Shown here: piece by piece, positions 1 through 8,830 of the stretch
Numbering within the stretch: position 1 is the first letter of the stretch
Layout of the letters: each line of letters opens with the position of its first letter
Assembly (NCBI RefSeq): GCF_000020125.1
Contig: NC_010681.1
Location: 1,674,001 to 1,738,000 of the forward strand
DNA length: 64,000 bases
Origin: Paraburkholderia phytofirmans PsJN
GTDB taxonomy: Bacteria; Pseudomonadota; Gammaproteobacteria; Burkholderiales; Burkholderiaceae
Reading direction: 5' to 3'
Made by a program: the position numbers and the translations under genes
The notes under the pieces: model-generated
The model's database searches: none
Told to the model about the DNA's origin: nothing
Seen by the model: only the letters and a program-made list of their open reading frames with translations

Positions 1-1363
1 CGACAACGCCGATGCGCGCCGCACGTTGCTCGGCGACGCGGCCGGCCTGCCGCCCGCGCAACCGGTGAAGGCACCCGCCGCGGCGAAGTCGCCGGATCAG
101 GCGCTGTTGAGTTCGTCGGTGGCGCGCGACGTGGCGCTCGCCTGGGCGATGTCGCATGAAGCGAGTCCGCTGGCGAAGCGCTGGCTGGCCCGCCAGTACG
201 CCAACGTGCTGGTGCAGCCGTCCGAGCAGCTGATCGCGATCGCGCTCGCCGAAAACGACAAGCCCGCCATGGAGCGTCTGCTCGACCAGCAAGGCGCACG
301 CTTGCCGCTCTACAACCGCATCGATGCTTCGATCGCGGTGGATCGTCCGGGCGCGGCGGAAAACCTCGCGTTCCAGGGCCTGGAAGGCGCGCCCTACGAT
401 TCGGAACTGCACAGCCGGCTGGAGCAAACCGCGCTGACATGGCCGCAATCGCTCGACGCGACCGTGACCAGCTTCGTCGAACATCCGCTCGACTATGTGG
501 AGCAGACGCTGGCGGGCAGCATCAAGGTCGCCGATCTCTACATGATCGGCGTGAACGGTGTCCAACGCTTTCAGCACTCGACGGACGAGTCGCAACTGAC
601 CAACGTGCCTTCGGTGGATCGTTCGGTGGAGTTTTACGCGCGCCGTCAAACCTACGACACCGCCTTCATGGTGACCGCCGGCCGCCGCGAAGCGCTCGAC
701 AGTTTCTATAGCGTGTCGGTGGGCGCGGAGTGGGGCAGGAACTCGCCGCTGTCGATCGCGCTGAAAGCGGGCCGCAATCAGACGGCGCGGGAATCGCAGG
801 CATTGCTGGTCGGCGGCATGAAGGACAACGTGGTCGGCACGATCACGTACCGCGCGACGCAGCATCTGTATGCGACGGGCACCGTCGAAGCCGATCGTTT
901 CTATAGCCAGGCGCGCAATTACCTCGGCAGCGGCGTGCTCTCGACGGGTGAGATCGGCTATCGGATCCGCACGAACTATCCGGACTACACGGTGCGCCTG
1001 ATCGGCGCGCATGGCGACTACGGCGCGAGCGGCTCCGCGGACGGCCTGATTTCGCGGCTGATTCCGGCGAGCGCCGGGCCGGCCGACGCATCGACCTTCG
1101 TTCCGCAAACCTATTCGCAATACGGGCTGTTCTTCGGTTTCGGCAACGATCTGATCGACCAGTACACGCGCGCATGGCGCCCGTTCCTCGACGTGGGCGT
1201 GCTGCACGACTCGTTCCAGGGCTGGGGGCCGTCGATCAGTCTGGGCCTCGCGGGCACGGTGTTCGGCGGCGATCACGCGGCACTCTTTTTCTCGCATCAG
1301 CGCGTCTCGCGTCTCGGCACGCCAGTGACCCAGATCGGCGCGCGCTATAGCTGGTTTTATTGA
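1..1363 (+). CDS. pelB: PelB, outer-membrane Pel export protein (C-terminal part, truncated by window edge)
   Basis: The reading frame is open from base 2 of the window, so only the C-terminal part of the protein (about 450 residues) is visible. PelB family proteins have a long periplasmic TPR scaffold followed by an outer-membrane beta-barrel through which the Pel polysaccharide leaves the cell. The first roughly 150 visible residues are alpha-helical and Ala/Leu-rich, as in the TPR part. From about residue 170 the sequence alternates polar and aromatic residues in strand-like segments and ends SWFY, a terminal aromatic typical of barrels. pelC follows after 37 bases. The assignment rests on this topology and on the unmistakable pelC-G order downstream. 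Confidence 0.85.
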   Translation, partial: DNADARRTLLGDAAGLPPAQPVKAPAAAKSPDQALLSSSVARDVALAWAMSHEASPLAKRWLARQYANVLVQPSEQLIAIALAENDKPAMERLLDQQGARLPLYNRIDASIAVDRPGAAENLAFQGLEGAPYDSELHSRLEQTALTWPQSLDATVTSFVEHPLDYVEQTLAGSIKVADLYMIGVNGVQRFQHSTDESQLTNVPSVDRSVEFYARRQTYDTAFMVTAGRREALDSFYSVSVGAEWGRNSPLSIALKAGRNQTARESQALLVGGMKDNVVGTITYRATQHLYATGTVEADRFYSQARNYLGSGVLSTGEIGYRIRTNYPDYTVRLIGAHGDYGASGSADGLISRLIPASAGPADASTFVPQTYSQYGLFFGFGNDLIDQYTRAWRPFLDVGVLHDSFQGWGPSISLGLAGTVFGGDHAALFFSHQRVSRLGTPVTQIGARYSWFY

Positions 1364-1400
1364 ACCGGATTTCGCATAGTTATCCCAAGGAGAATTCTTC

Positions 1401-1952
1401 ATGTACGGCATTAAACGATTGGCTCGTACGAGCGCCTGGTGTGTCGCGGCAGCCGCGCTGGCCCTGATGGTGAGCGCATGCGGCACGGTACGCCAGACCT
1501 CGGGCCCCGCGCTCGCGCGCGGCGACAAGGTGGCGGTGGTGTCGATCGCCAACTACACTGAAACGCCGGATGCCGGTCACAGCGCGGAATCGATCGCGGC
1601 CAACACGCTGCGCGCGGGCGGGATCGCCGATGTGCGCATCGCGCCGGCCGATTCGAACCGCAACTCGCTGTTCGACACGACGCAGCGCGCCGACAGCGAC
1701 AAAGCGCTGGAATGGGCGCGTTCGCAGAACGCCCGCTATGTGCTGTCGGGCGCGGTTGAAGAATGGCGCTACAAAACGGGCGTGGACGGCGAGCCGGTGG
1801 TCGGCGTGACGTTCGAACTGATCGACGTGTCGAACGGCGCCGTGGTGTGGAGCGCGACGGGCACGCGTACGGGCTGGAGCCGCTCGGGTCTGTCGAGCGT
1901 GGCGACCTCGCTGATCGCCAAGGTTCTGTCGCCGTTGCAAGCGCGTCAGTAA
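1401..1952 (+). CDS. pelC: PelC, outer-membrane lipoprotein of Pel export
   Basis: 183 residues. A lipoprotein signal is visible: a basic start (MYGIKRLAR), a hydrophobic stretch, and a lipobox MVSAC with the lipidated Cys at position 27. In the Pel system PelC forms a periplasmic ring under the PelB barrel that helps guide the cationic polymer. Length is close to the P. aeruginosa protein (about 172 residues). A strong ribosome binding site (AAGGAG) sits about 8 bases before the ATG. It lies between pelB and pelD in the standard order, which supports the call more than sequence motifs do. Confidence 0.85.
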   Translation: MYGIKRLARTSAWCVAAAALALMVSACGTVRQTSGPALARGDKVAVVSIANYTETPDAGHSAESIAANTLRAGGIADVRIAPADSNRNSLFDTTQRADSDKALEWARSQNARYVLSGAVEEWRYKTGVDGEPVVGVTFELIDVSNGAVVWSATGTRTGWSRSGLSSVATSLIAKVLSPLQARQ

Positions 1953-2036
1953 AAGCATCAATAAGCATATCCCCAAGGTTGCGTGTTTGCGCCCGAAGTG
2001 CGGGCCGCCGGCCGCAACCCGACATGTGAAAAGGAA

Positions 2037-3455
2037 ATGGCCGTGAATACCGCAGCCGTGGAAAACAACCCAGGCGCCTCGAAGCCGCGCCATGCGCATC
2101 CGTTCGGCAATCTCGGACGCGTGCGCCGCCTGCTGGCGCCCGCGGTGGCGCGGCCGTTCGCGATCGTGGAGACCGTCGTGCTCGTGCTGGTCGTACTGGC
2201 CGTGGCGCACTGGCTCCATCCTGAAGACCCGTTGCTGCTGCACAATGGTTTTCCGTGGCTCTGGCTGGCGTCGCTGCTGGTGGCCTTGCGCTACGGCAGC
2301 CTGCTCGGTCTGCTGAGCGGAGCGTTGATGCTCGGCGCGTGGGCGCTCTTTTATCCGCACGGCGGCCCGTTCCCCACGCTGTATTTCGCGGGCGGTCTGA
2401 TCCAGACGATTCTCGCCGGGCACTTCGGCGATACGTGGGGCAGCCGCGCCGAGCGCGCGTCGTCGTTGAACGATTACCTGAACGACCGTCTCGTCGCGTT
2501 GACCAACAGTCACTATCTGATGCGGCTCTCGCACGAGCGGCTCGAAAAGGATTTGTTGTCGCGTCCGACTACGTTGCGCGATTCGATTACCGAGCTGCGC
2601 CGTCTGTCGGTCGCCACCGATACCGCGCTCGCCGCGCCGGCAACGGGCAAGGAAAACGATCCACTTGGCGGCGCGAGCGGTCTGCTCGAATTTGTCGCGC
2701 AAGCCTGCCAGATCGAAGTCGCGGCGCTGTATCCGGTGCATCACGGTAAGCTCGGCACGCAGGCCATCGCGCAGATCGGCGACCCGTTCGAATTCGCCGC
2801 GCACGACGAACTCGTCACGCATGCATTGAACACGCTGAGCGTCGCGCATCTGAAGAACGAAGACACCGTCGTGCCGGTCAGCCAATACCTGGTGTGCGCG
2901 CCGCTCGTATCGGCGGACGGCGAACTGCGCGCGCTGCTGGTCGTCAAGCGCATGCCGTTCCTGTCGCTCAACTTCGACAACCTGCAATTGCTGCTGGTGC
3001 TGCTCGGCTATTACGCGGACGGCGTCGAGCATTCCGCATTCGTACAGCGCATTCTCGACCGCGTGCCGAACTGCCCGTATGAATTCGCACTCGATCTGAG
3101 CCGCCTCACGCGTCTCCAGCAGAAGGCCGGTGTGGCGTCGTCGCTCGTCGCGCTGGCGTTTCCGCGCGATGAAGAGGGCGACTCGCTGTTCGAGCACGTC
3201 ATGCGCCGCCGCCGTTCGCTGGACGTGATGTGGCCGGTGCAAACCGCGAAACAGTCGGTGCTGGTGAACCTGATGCCGGCCACCGACACGACCGGTATCG
3301 ACGGTTATCTCGCGCGGATCGAAGCCAGCCTGACGGCCCAGTTCAACACCGATCTGGAACGCGCGCGCGTCGGCGTTCATACGCTCCACCTCGAAGGCGA
3401 CGAGCCGGGTGCGGCGCTGATGCGTCTTCTCAAACGAAGCGGCCTCGATGTCTAA
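2037..3455 (+). CDS. pelD: PelD, inner-membrane c-di-GMP receptor for Pel synthesis
   Basis: 472 residues from the ATG at 2037; a GTG at 2043 is better spaced from the AAGGA at 2031-2035 and could be the real start. Hydrophobic segments in about residues 35-130 fit the four membrane helices of PelD. They are followed by a GAF-like region and a degenerate GGDEF-like C-terminus. An RxxD inhibitory-site motif (RSLD, residues 393-396) is present, the signature used by PelD to bind c-di-GMP, so post-translational activation of Pel synthesis by c-di-GMP is likely. The end overlaps the pelE start by 8 bases. Confidence 0.88.
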   Translation: MAVNTAAVENNPGASKPRHAHPFGNLGRVRRLLAPAVARPFAIVETVVLVLVVLAVAHWLHPEDPLLLHNGFPWLWLASLLVALRYGSLLGLLSGALMLGAWALFYPHGGPFPTLYFAGGLIQTILAGHFGDTWGSRAERASSLNDYLNDRLVALTNSHYLMRLSHERLEKDLLSRPTTLRDSITELRRLSVATDTALAAPATGKENDPLGGASGLLEFVAQACQIEVAALYPVHHGKLGTQAIAQIGDPFEFAAHDELVTHALNTLSVAHLKNEDTVVPVSQYLVCAPLVSADGELRALLVVKRMPFLSLNFDNLQLLLVLLGYYADGVEHSAFVQRILDRVPNCPYEFALDLSRLTRLQQKAGVASSLVALAFPRDEEGDSLFEHVMRRRRSLDVMWPVQTAKQSVLVNLMPATDTTGIDGYLARIEASLTAQFNTDLERARVGVHTLHLEGDEPGAALMRLLKRSGLDV

Positions 3456-4458
3456 GACCCTTTCTCTCATCGTCGGCGCGCTCGCGGCCGTGGTGGCCGT
3501 GATCGTGCAATATCTGGCGATCGCGAGCCTGCTGCAACCGCCCGGCGCGCTCGATCCGCTGCTGCGCTTTTTCGCGTGGCAGGCGTTGGCGGGACTCGCC
3601 GAGGCAATCGCGTTCCGCTCATGGCTGCCGCTGAATTACCGCGAGCCGCGCGCGGTTTCGCTGCTGTTCCTGTGGCTCGCCTGTACCTTCGTGCCGCTGT
3701 TCGGCGGCCTCGTCGTGCTGATCAGCTGCATCTGGGCGGCGCTCTTTCCGGGAGCCAAGGAAAGCGATCAACTCGCCGATGTGCCGCGCCCGGAATTCGT
3801 CACCTACCTGGTGTCGCGCGTGTCGCACGGCGGCGGCGCGCGTTTGCAGGCGCGCCTAGCCAACACTCAGGTGTCGCCCACTGACCGGCTGTCCGCGCTG
3901 GTGGCGATCCAGAGCATGCCTACCCGCACCACGGGCACGTTGCTGCGCGAGTTGCTTGCCGATCCGCTCGAAGACATTCGCCTGATCGCTTACGGCACGC
4001 TGGATCACGCCGAAAACGAGATCATGCAGAAGATCTTCCGCACCAGCAAAGCGCTGGAAACGACGGACAACGACGTTGAGCGTCATGCGCTGAACCGCCT
4101 GCTCGCCGAGCTGTACTTCGAACTCGTGTACCAGAACCTGGTGCAGGGCGCGGTATACCGCCATACGCTGCAACAGGCCGACCGCTACGCCCAGGCGGCG
4201 CTCGAAACCGACCCGGGCGACGCCGCGCTGTGGCTGATTCGCGGCCGTCTCGCGCTGGCGAACGGCTTGCCCAATGCCGCGCATGAATACATCGGCCAGG
4301 CGCTCGCACTCGGTTTCCCGCGCGAACGGCTGGTGCCGTGGCTGGCGGAAGCCGACTTTCTGCGCGGCGACTACGCTCGCGTCAAGCAGCTTCTCGCATC
4401 GCTGGGCAATGCCGCCGCGTTGCCCACACTCAAACCGGTTGTGAAGTACTGGTCATGA
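3448..4458 (+). CDS. pelE: PelE, inner-membrane TPR protein of the Pel synthase complex
   Basis: 336 residues. Two hydrophobic segments near the N-terminus (about residues 5-30 and 65-105) are followed by a soluble helical region. That region contains TPR-like repeats, for example around AAHEYIGQALALGFP near residues 275-290. PelE is known to work with PelD, PelF and PelG in the inner-membrane synthase. The gene starts inside the last codons of pelD (ATGTCTAA overlap) and its stop overlaps the pelF start (ATGA), so translational coupling across D-E-F is likely. Confidence 0.83.
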   Translation: MSKTLSLIVGALAAVVAVIVQYLAIASLLQPPGALDPLLRFFAWQALAGLAEAIAFRSWLPLNYREPRAVSLLFLWLACTFVPLFGGLVVLISCIWAALFPGAKESDQLADVPRPEFVTYLVSRVSHGGGARLQARLANTQVSPTDRLSALVAIQSMPTRTTGTLLRELLADPLEDIRLIAYGTLDHAENEIMQKIFRTSKALETTDNDVERHALNRLLAELYFELVYQNLVQGAVYRHTLQQADRYAQAALETDPGDAALWLIRGRLALANGLPNAAHEYIGQALALGFPRERLVPWLAEADFLRGDYARVKQLLASLGNAAALPTLKPVVKYWS

Positions 4459-6107
4459 TGAAAGAACTCCCGATCCGCCGTGCCGCCGATGCCGATGTCT
4501 GCCTGTTGCTCGAAGGCACGTTCCCGTTTGTGCGTGGCGGCGTGTCGAGCTGGGTCAATGAAATGATCCGCTCCTACCCGGAGACCCGCTTCGCGATTGT
4601 GTTCATCGGCAGCCGGGAACAGGACTACAACGGCGCCGCGTATGTGTTGCCGGATAACGTGGTGCATATCGAAACGCACTTCCTGTACGAACAGGCCGTG
4701 GCGGATTTCCAGCCGCGCGCCGTTGCCGGCGACGCCGCGGCGTTCGCGCGCTCGCAGAAATTGCACGACGCCTTGCGCGATCCGCGCAGCGGGCTGGATG
4801 TCGGCGGTCTGATGGCGAGCATGATTCCGATGCTTGGGGCGAATGGCGCATTGAACGAGCAACAGTTCCTGTCGAGCCGCGCGGCGTGGGACACGATCGT
4901 CGATCAGTATCAGAAGTACTGTACCGATCCGTCGTTCACCGATTATTTCTGGACCGTGCGCATCATGCACAAGCCGCTGTGGCAACTCGCGCGTGTCGCG
5001 GAGAAGCTATTGCCGGCGAAGGTCTATCACACCGTATCGACGGGATACGGCGGCTTTCTCGGCGCGTTGATGCATTACCGCACGGGTCGTCCGCTGCTCA
5101 TCTCCGAGCACGGCATCTACACGAAAGAGCGCAAGATCGACCTGCTGCAAAGCCAGTGGATTCGCGACAACCGCGGCGTGTTCGAGCGCGATATCTCGCG
5201 CGTAAGCTATTTCCGCGAACTGTGGGTGCGTTTCTTCGAAGCGATCGGCAAGCTCGCCTACGACGCCGCTGACGATATCGTCGCGTTGTACGAGGCGAAC
5301 CGCCAGCGTCAGATCACGGACGGCGCGCGCGCCGAGCGTACGCAATGCATTCCGAACGGCATCGACGTCGACGCGCTCGGGCCGCTGGTGGCGCAACGCA
5401 AGCCGCGTTCGCACCGCGTGGTCGCGCTGATTGGCCGCGTGGTGCCGATCAAGGACATCAAGACCTTTATTCGCGCGATCTTCATTGCGTCGCGCACCAT
5501 GCCGGATCTCGAAGGCTGGATCATCGGACCGGAAGAGGAAGATCCCGCTTACGCGCTCGAATGCCGCGCGCTCGTGGAGAGTCTCGGCCTGAGCCGCAAT
5601 GTGAAGTTCCTTGGCTTCCAGCGCATCGACGACATGATGCCGCAAATCGACGTGATCGCGCTGACCTCGATCAGCGAGGCGCTGCCGCTGGTGGTGCTGG
5701 AAGGTTTCGCGGCCGGCGTGCCGGCCATCACGACCGACGTGGGCTCGTGCCGTCAACTGATCGAAGGCGTGGATGCGGAAGATCGCGCGCTCGGCTCCGC
5801 GGGCGCGGTGGTTCAGCTCGCCGACCCGGCGGCCTTCGCACAGGCGGTTTTGGCGCTGCTCGCCGACGAAACCCGCTGGCAGGCCGCGCAGCAGGCCGGA
5901 CTCGCGCGCGTGCGCCGCTACTACACCAAGAAGCAGATGATCGACCGCTATCGCGCGCTGTATGAGCGTCTCGCCGCGATGCCGGATCGCGAGCGCAACT
6001 ATTCGGCCGCCGATGCGGCGCGCTGCCCGATGCATCACGGCACTCAATCAAAAGCGGAGCCGCACGCGAGTCCGGCACATCCCGTTCAATCGCAGGAGAC
6101 ACGCTGA
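4455..6107 (+). CDS. pelF: PelF, cytosolic family 4 glycosyltransferase polymerising Pel
   Basis: About 550 residues. Two tandem ATG codons (4455, 4458) overlap the pelE stop; either may be used. PelF is the soluble glycosyltransferase that assembles the Pel polymer from UDP-sugars. The N-terminus EGTFPFVRGGVSSWV is the typical PelF opening. The C-terminal half has the GT-B donor-binding site with the E-x7-E motif (EALPLVVLE, about residues 408-416), close to the position in P. aeruginosa PelF. A long 39-codon upstream extension of the frame is ignored because it lies inside pelE. The stop overlaps the pelG start (TGATG). Confidence 0.93.
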   Translation: MMKELPIRRAADADVCLLLEGTFPFVRGGVSSWVNEMIRSYPETRFAIVFIGSREQDYNGAAYVLPDNVVHIETHFLYEQAVADFQPRAVAGDAAAFARSQKLHDALRDPRSGLDVGGLMASMIPMLGANGALNEQQFLSSRAAWDTIVDQYQKYCTDPSFTDYFWTVRIMHKPLWQLARVAEKLLPAKVYHTVSTGYGGFLGALMHYRTGRPLLISEHGIYTKERKIDLLQSQWIRDNRGVFERDISRVSYFRELWVRFFEAIGKLAYDAADDIVALYEANRQRQITDGARAERTQCIPNGIDVDALGPLVAQRKPRSHRVVALIGRVVPIKDIKTFIRAIFIASRTMPDLEGWIIGPEEEDPAYALECRALVESLGLSRNVKFLGFQRIDDMMPQIDVIALTSISEALPLVVLEGFAAGVPAITTDVGSCRQLIEGVDAEDRALGSAGAVVQLADPAAFAQAVLALLADETRWQAAQQAGLARVRRYYTKKQMIDRYRALYERLAAMPDRERNYSAADAARCPMHHGTQSKAEPHASPAHPVQSQETR

Positions 6108-7480
6108 TGGCGGGTATCGGCTTCGAATTACGCAAGATCATGCGCCGCGACACGCTGACCGGCGTGGCGCGCGCCTATGCTTACGCGGGCCTGATCAGTT
6201 CCGGTCCGCTGATCCTGTCGATCTTCGGCATCCTGATCATCGGCCTGATCAGTCTCACTTCGGTGATTCCGACGTTCGCGATCGTGCAGTTCCAGGTGTC
6301 GGTCACGTATCTGATCGCGCTCAGTCTGATTCTGACCGGGCCGCTGCAACTGTCGTTCACGCGCTTCATCTCCGACCGGCTGTTCGAAAAGCGCGACGAC
6401 CTCGTGCTGTCGAACTACAACGGCGTGGTGCTGGTGTCGTCGATGTTGGCCAGCGTGGTCGCGGTGGTCGCGATGCTGGTGGGCTTTCGCGAGGAGCCGC
6501 TGATCTACCGCTTGCTGATGATTACGGGCTTCGTGGTGGTCAGCAACATCTGGATCGCCGTGATCTTCCTGTCGAGCGTCAAGCAGTACCGGCAGATCCT
6601 GATGGTGTTCGCCGTCGGCTATGCGTGCGTGGTGTGTCTCGCACTCGCGTTGAACGGCTATGGACTGGTCGGTCTGCTTGGCGGCTTCGTGGCCGGGCAC
6701 ATCGTGCTGCTCGCCGGTCTGTCGGGTCTGATTTACCGTAACTACCGCAGCGAGCGTTTCGTGTCGTTCGAAGTGTTCGAGCGGCGCTTCGCCTATCCGA
6801 GCCTCGCGCTGGTCGGCCTGCTGTTCAATATCGGCGTGTGGCTCGACAAGTTCATGTTCTGGTATGCGCCGGGTACGGGCACGCGCGTGATCGGGCCGCT
6901 GCATGCATCGGTGATTTACGACATTCCGATTTTTATCGCCTACGTGTGCGTGATGCCCGGCATGGCGACGTTCCTCGTGCGCATCGAGGCGGATTTCGTC
7001 GAATACTACGACGCCTTTTACGACGCGGTGCGCAGCGGCGCGACGCTGCGCCATATCAACGAAATGCGCGACATGATGGTGGGCAGCGTGCGAGCCGGGC
7101 TGTATGAAATCATCAAGGTGCAGGCGGTCGTGCTGCTGCTGATCGTCGCCTTCGGCGAGCGCGTGCTGGGCTCGCTCGGCATTTCGCCGTTGTATATGCC
7201 GCTGCTTGTGGTCGACGTGGTGTCGGCGAGTCTGCAGGTGTTGCTGCTCGGTCTGCTCAACGTGTTCTTCTATCTCGACGGGCGGCGCATGGTGCTGCGG
7301 CTCACCGGCGCATTCGTCGTGCTGAATGGACTCTTCACCGGCATCACGCTCAGGCTCGGGCCGGATTTCTATGGCTATGGATTTGCGCTGGCGTTGCTGG
7401 TCGTGGTGGTGGCAGCCGTGAAGGTGCTCGATCGCAAATTCATGTCTTTGGAATACGAAACGTATATGTTGCGGGGTTGA
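6107..7480 (+). CDS. pelG: PelG, polytopic inner-membrane Pel transporter
   Basis: 457 residues, very hydrophobic, with about twelve predicted membrane segments spread over the whole length. The opening MAGIGFELRKIMRRDT is characteristic of PelG. PelG belongs to the MOP flippase-like superfamily and is thought to move the growing Pel chain across the inner membrane with PelD, PelE and PelF. It starts within the pelF stop codon. After pelG there is a 136-base gap before the next gene, so the downstream hydrolase genes could share the transcript or have their own promoter; no clear terminator is visible in the gap. Confidence 0.93.
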   Translation: MAGIGFELRKIMRRDTLTGVARAYAYAGLISSGPLILSIFGILIIGLISLTSVIPTFAIVQFQVSVTYLIALSLILTGPLQLSFTRFISDRLFEKRDDLVLSNYNGVVLVSSMLASVVAVVAMLVGFREEPLIYRLLMITGFVVVSNIWIAVIFLSSVKQYRQILMVFAVGYACVVCLALALNGYGLVGLLGGFVAGHIVLLAGLSGLIYRNYRSERFVSFEVFERRFAYPSLALVGLLFNIGVWLDKFMFWYAPGTGTRVIGPLHASVIYDIPIFIAYVCVMPGMATFLVRIEADFVEYYDAFYDAVRSGATLRHINEMRDMMVGSVRAGLYEIIKVQAVVLLLIVAFGERVLGSLGISPLYMPLLVVDVVSASLQVLLLGLLNVFFYLDGRRMVLRLTGAFVVLNGLFTGITLRLGPDFYGYGFALALLVVVVAAVKVLDRKFMSLEYETYMLRG

Positions 7481-7616
7481 TCCAGGGCGTCGCCGTTCCG
7501 GCTCGAGATCGTGTTCATGCTGCCGCTCCGGAAGCGGTGAGGGCAGGGCGCGCTCGACGAGACGAACCGGCGCGCCGGCACCTTTGGCCTCACACCGCTC
7601 GACTTCGGATTCCACC

Positions 7617-8792
7617 ATGCATCAAGCTGATTTTGGCCCGCTTCGGCGGGCCGCTCGCGCGCGCCTTGCCGCCGATGTTCATGCCGGCCGCCGAGCCGTC
7701 CAATCGTGGCTAAGTGCAGCCGTGATTGTCGCGGCGTGCAGTCTGCTGGCCGGCTGCGGAGGTGGTGGCAGCGGCACGGGCGGTTCGAATGGATCGACGG
7801 CGGCTGTGGCGACTCCGGCGAGTACAAGCGCCGGTAACTCTAGTAAGTCAACTGGTTCGACGAACTCAACCGGTTCGGGCAATTCGTTGAACAACACCAA
7901 TTCCGGCTCGACTACCACGCCTACGATCTCGACGGCCCGCGCCTTGCCGGCGTCGCCGGTGTGGACGGCTTATTACGGCCGGGGCAGTGCGCTCGACCTC
8001 ACTCAGACGGCGGCCACGTTCAACGTCATCGTGATCGACGCGGATCCGGGCAACGGCACGCCTGCCTTCTCGAGCGCGCAGATCGCCGCGTTGAAGGCGA
8101 ACGGCGCGAAAGTGCTCAGCTACCTGAATTTCGGCGCCTGCGAAAAATGGCGAACTTACTGGAACACGGTGCCGTCCGGCTTCGTGTCGTGCGGCGCGAA
8201 TACTGCGGCGCAAATCAGCAGATATTCGGGCTTTCAGGAATACTGGATGAATCCCGCCAACGCCGACTATCAGAACCTGATTGTCAACTACATCGCGCCG
8301 CGTCTCGCGGCAACCGGTGTCGACGGCTTCATGCTGGATAACTTCGAAATCGTCGGACACGGCGCCAATGCGTCGAGTGCGCCGTGCAATGCAAGCTGCG
8401 CCCAGGGCGGTCTCGATCTCGTCAAGCAATTGCGCGACCGCTTTCCGGATCTGGCGATGGTGCCGAACGCCGCGCCGGTATCGGCCATTGGCGCAACGAC
8501 GGGCGGTGTATCGTTTCCGTGGCTGATCGACGGCGTGATCGCGGAACAGGTCTTCTTGCCGTCTACGAGCACGTCGCTCGTGCAGCAACTGAAGTCGTGG
8601 CAAAGCACGGAGCAGAATCTCGGCCGCGGCGCTTTCCTCGTCGGCTCGCTCGACTACACGTCGTCATGCACGGCGAGTTCGGCCGCGCAAACCGCATGGA
8701 CGGCGGCGCAACAGGCGGGCTTCAGTCCGTCGATCTCGACGGTATCGCTCGATAGTATTTGCTGGTGGCCGTTCCTGCCCACGGGTATCTAG
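7617..8792 (+). CDS. Secreted GH114-type endo-alpha-1,4-polygalactosaminidase lipoprotein
   Basis: 391 residues from the ATG at 7617; no good ribosome site is seen, and a TTG at 7584 is an alternative. A hydrophobic segment ends in a lipobox (LLAGC, Cys 47), then a Gly/Ser/Thr-rich linker of about 70 residues, then a TIM-barrel domain of the GH114 type. Motifs include VIVIDADPGNG, YLNFGACEKWRTYW and GVDGFMLDNFEIVG, the last with the expected catalytic Asp. GH114 enzymes cut alpha-1,4-galactosamine polymers, and Pel is such a polymer. Its place directly after pelG suggests a cell-attached Pel-trimming or remodelling enzyme. The function is inferred from family and context. Confidence 0.8.
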   Translation: MHQADFGPLRRAARARLAADVHAGRRAVQSWLSAAVIVAACSLLAGCGGGGSGTGGSNGSTAAVATPASTSAGNSSKSTGSTNSTGSGNSLNNTNSGSTTTPTISTARALPASPVWTAYYGRGSALDLTQTAATFNVIVIDADPGNGTPAFSSAQIAALKANGAKVLSYLNFGACEKWRTYWNTVPSGFVSCGANTAAQISRYSGFQEYWMNPANADYQNLIVNYIAPRLAATGVDGFMLDNFEIVGHGANASSAPCNASCAQGGLDLVKQLRDRFPDLAMVPNAAPVSAIGATTGGVSFPWLIDGVIAEQVFLPSTSTSLVQQLKSWQSTEQNLGRGAFLVGSLDYTSSCTASSAAQTAWTAAQQAGFSPSISTVSLDSICWWPFLPTGI

Positions 8793-8830
8793 AAACGACG
8801 GCGTCAAACGGGCGGCGTTGCCCGAACAAC

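Noticed and set aside
1380..3470. 696-residue open frame on the minus strand opposite pelC-pelD
   Set aside because: It is Arg/His-rich with no domain or ribosome site and fully shadows two well-supported pel genes; a GC-rich codon artefact.
6128..7618. 496-residue minus-strand frame opposite pelG
   Set aside because: His/Asp/Arg-rich low-complexity product typical of the antisense of a hydrophobic GC-rich gene.
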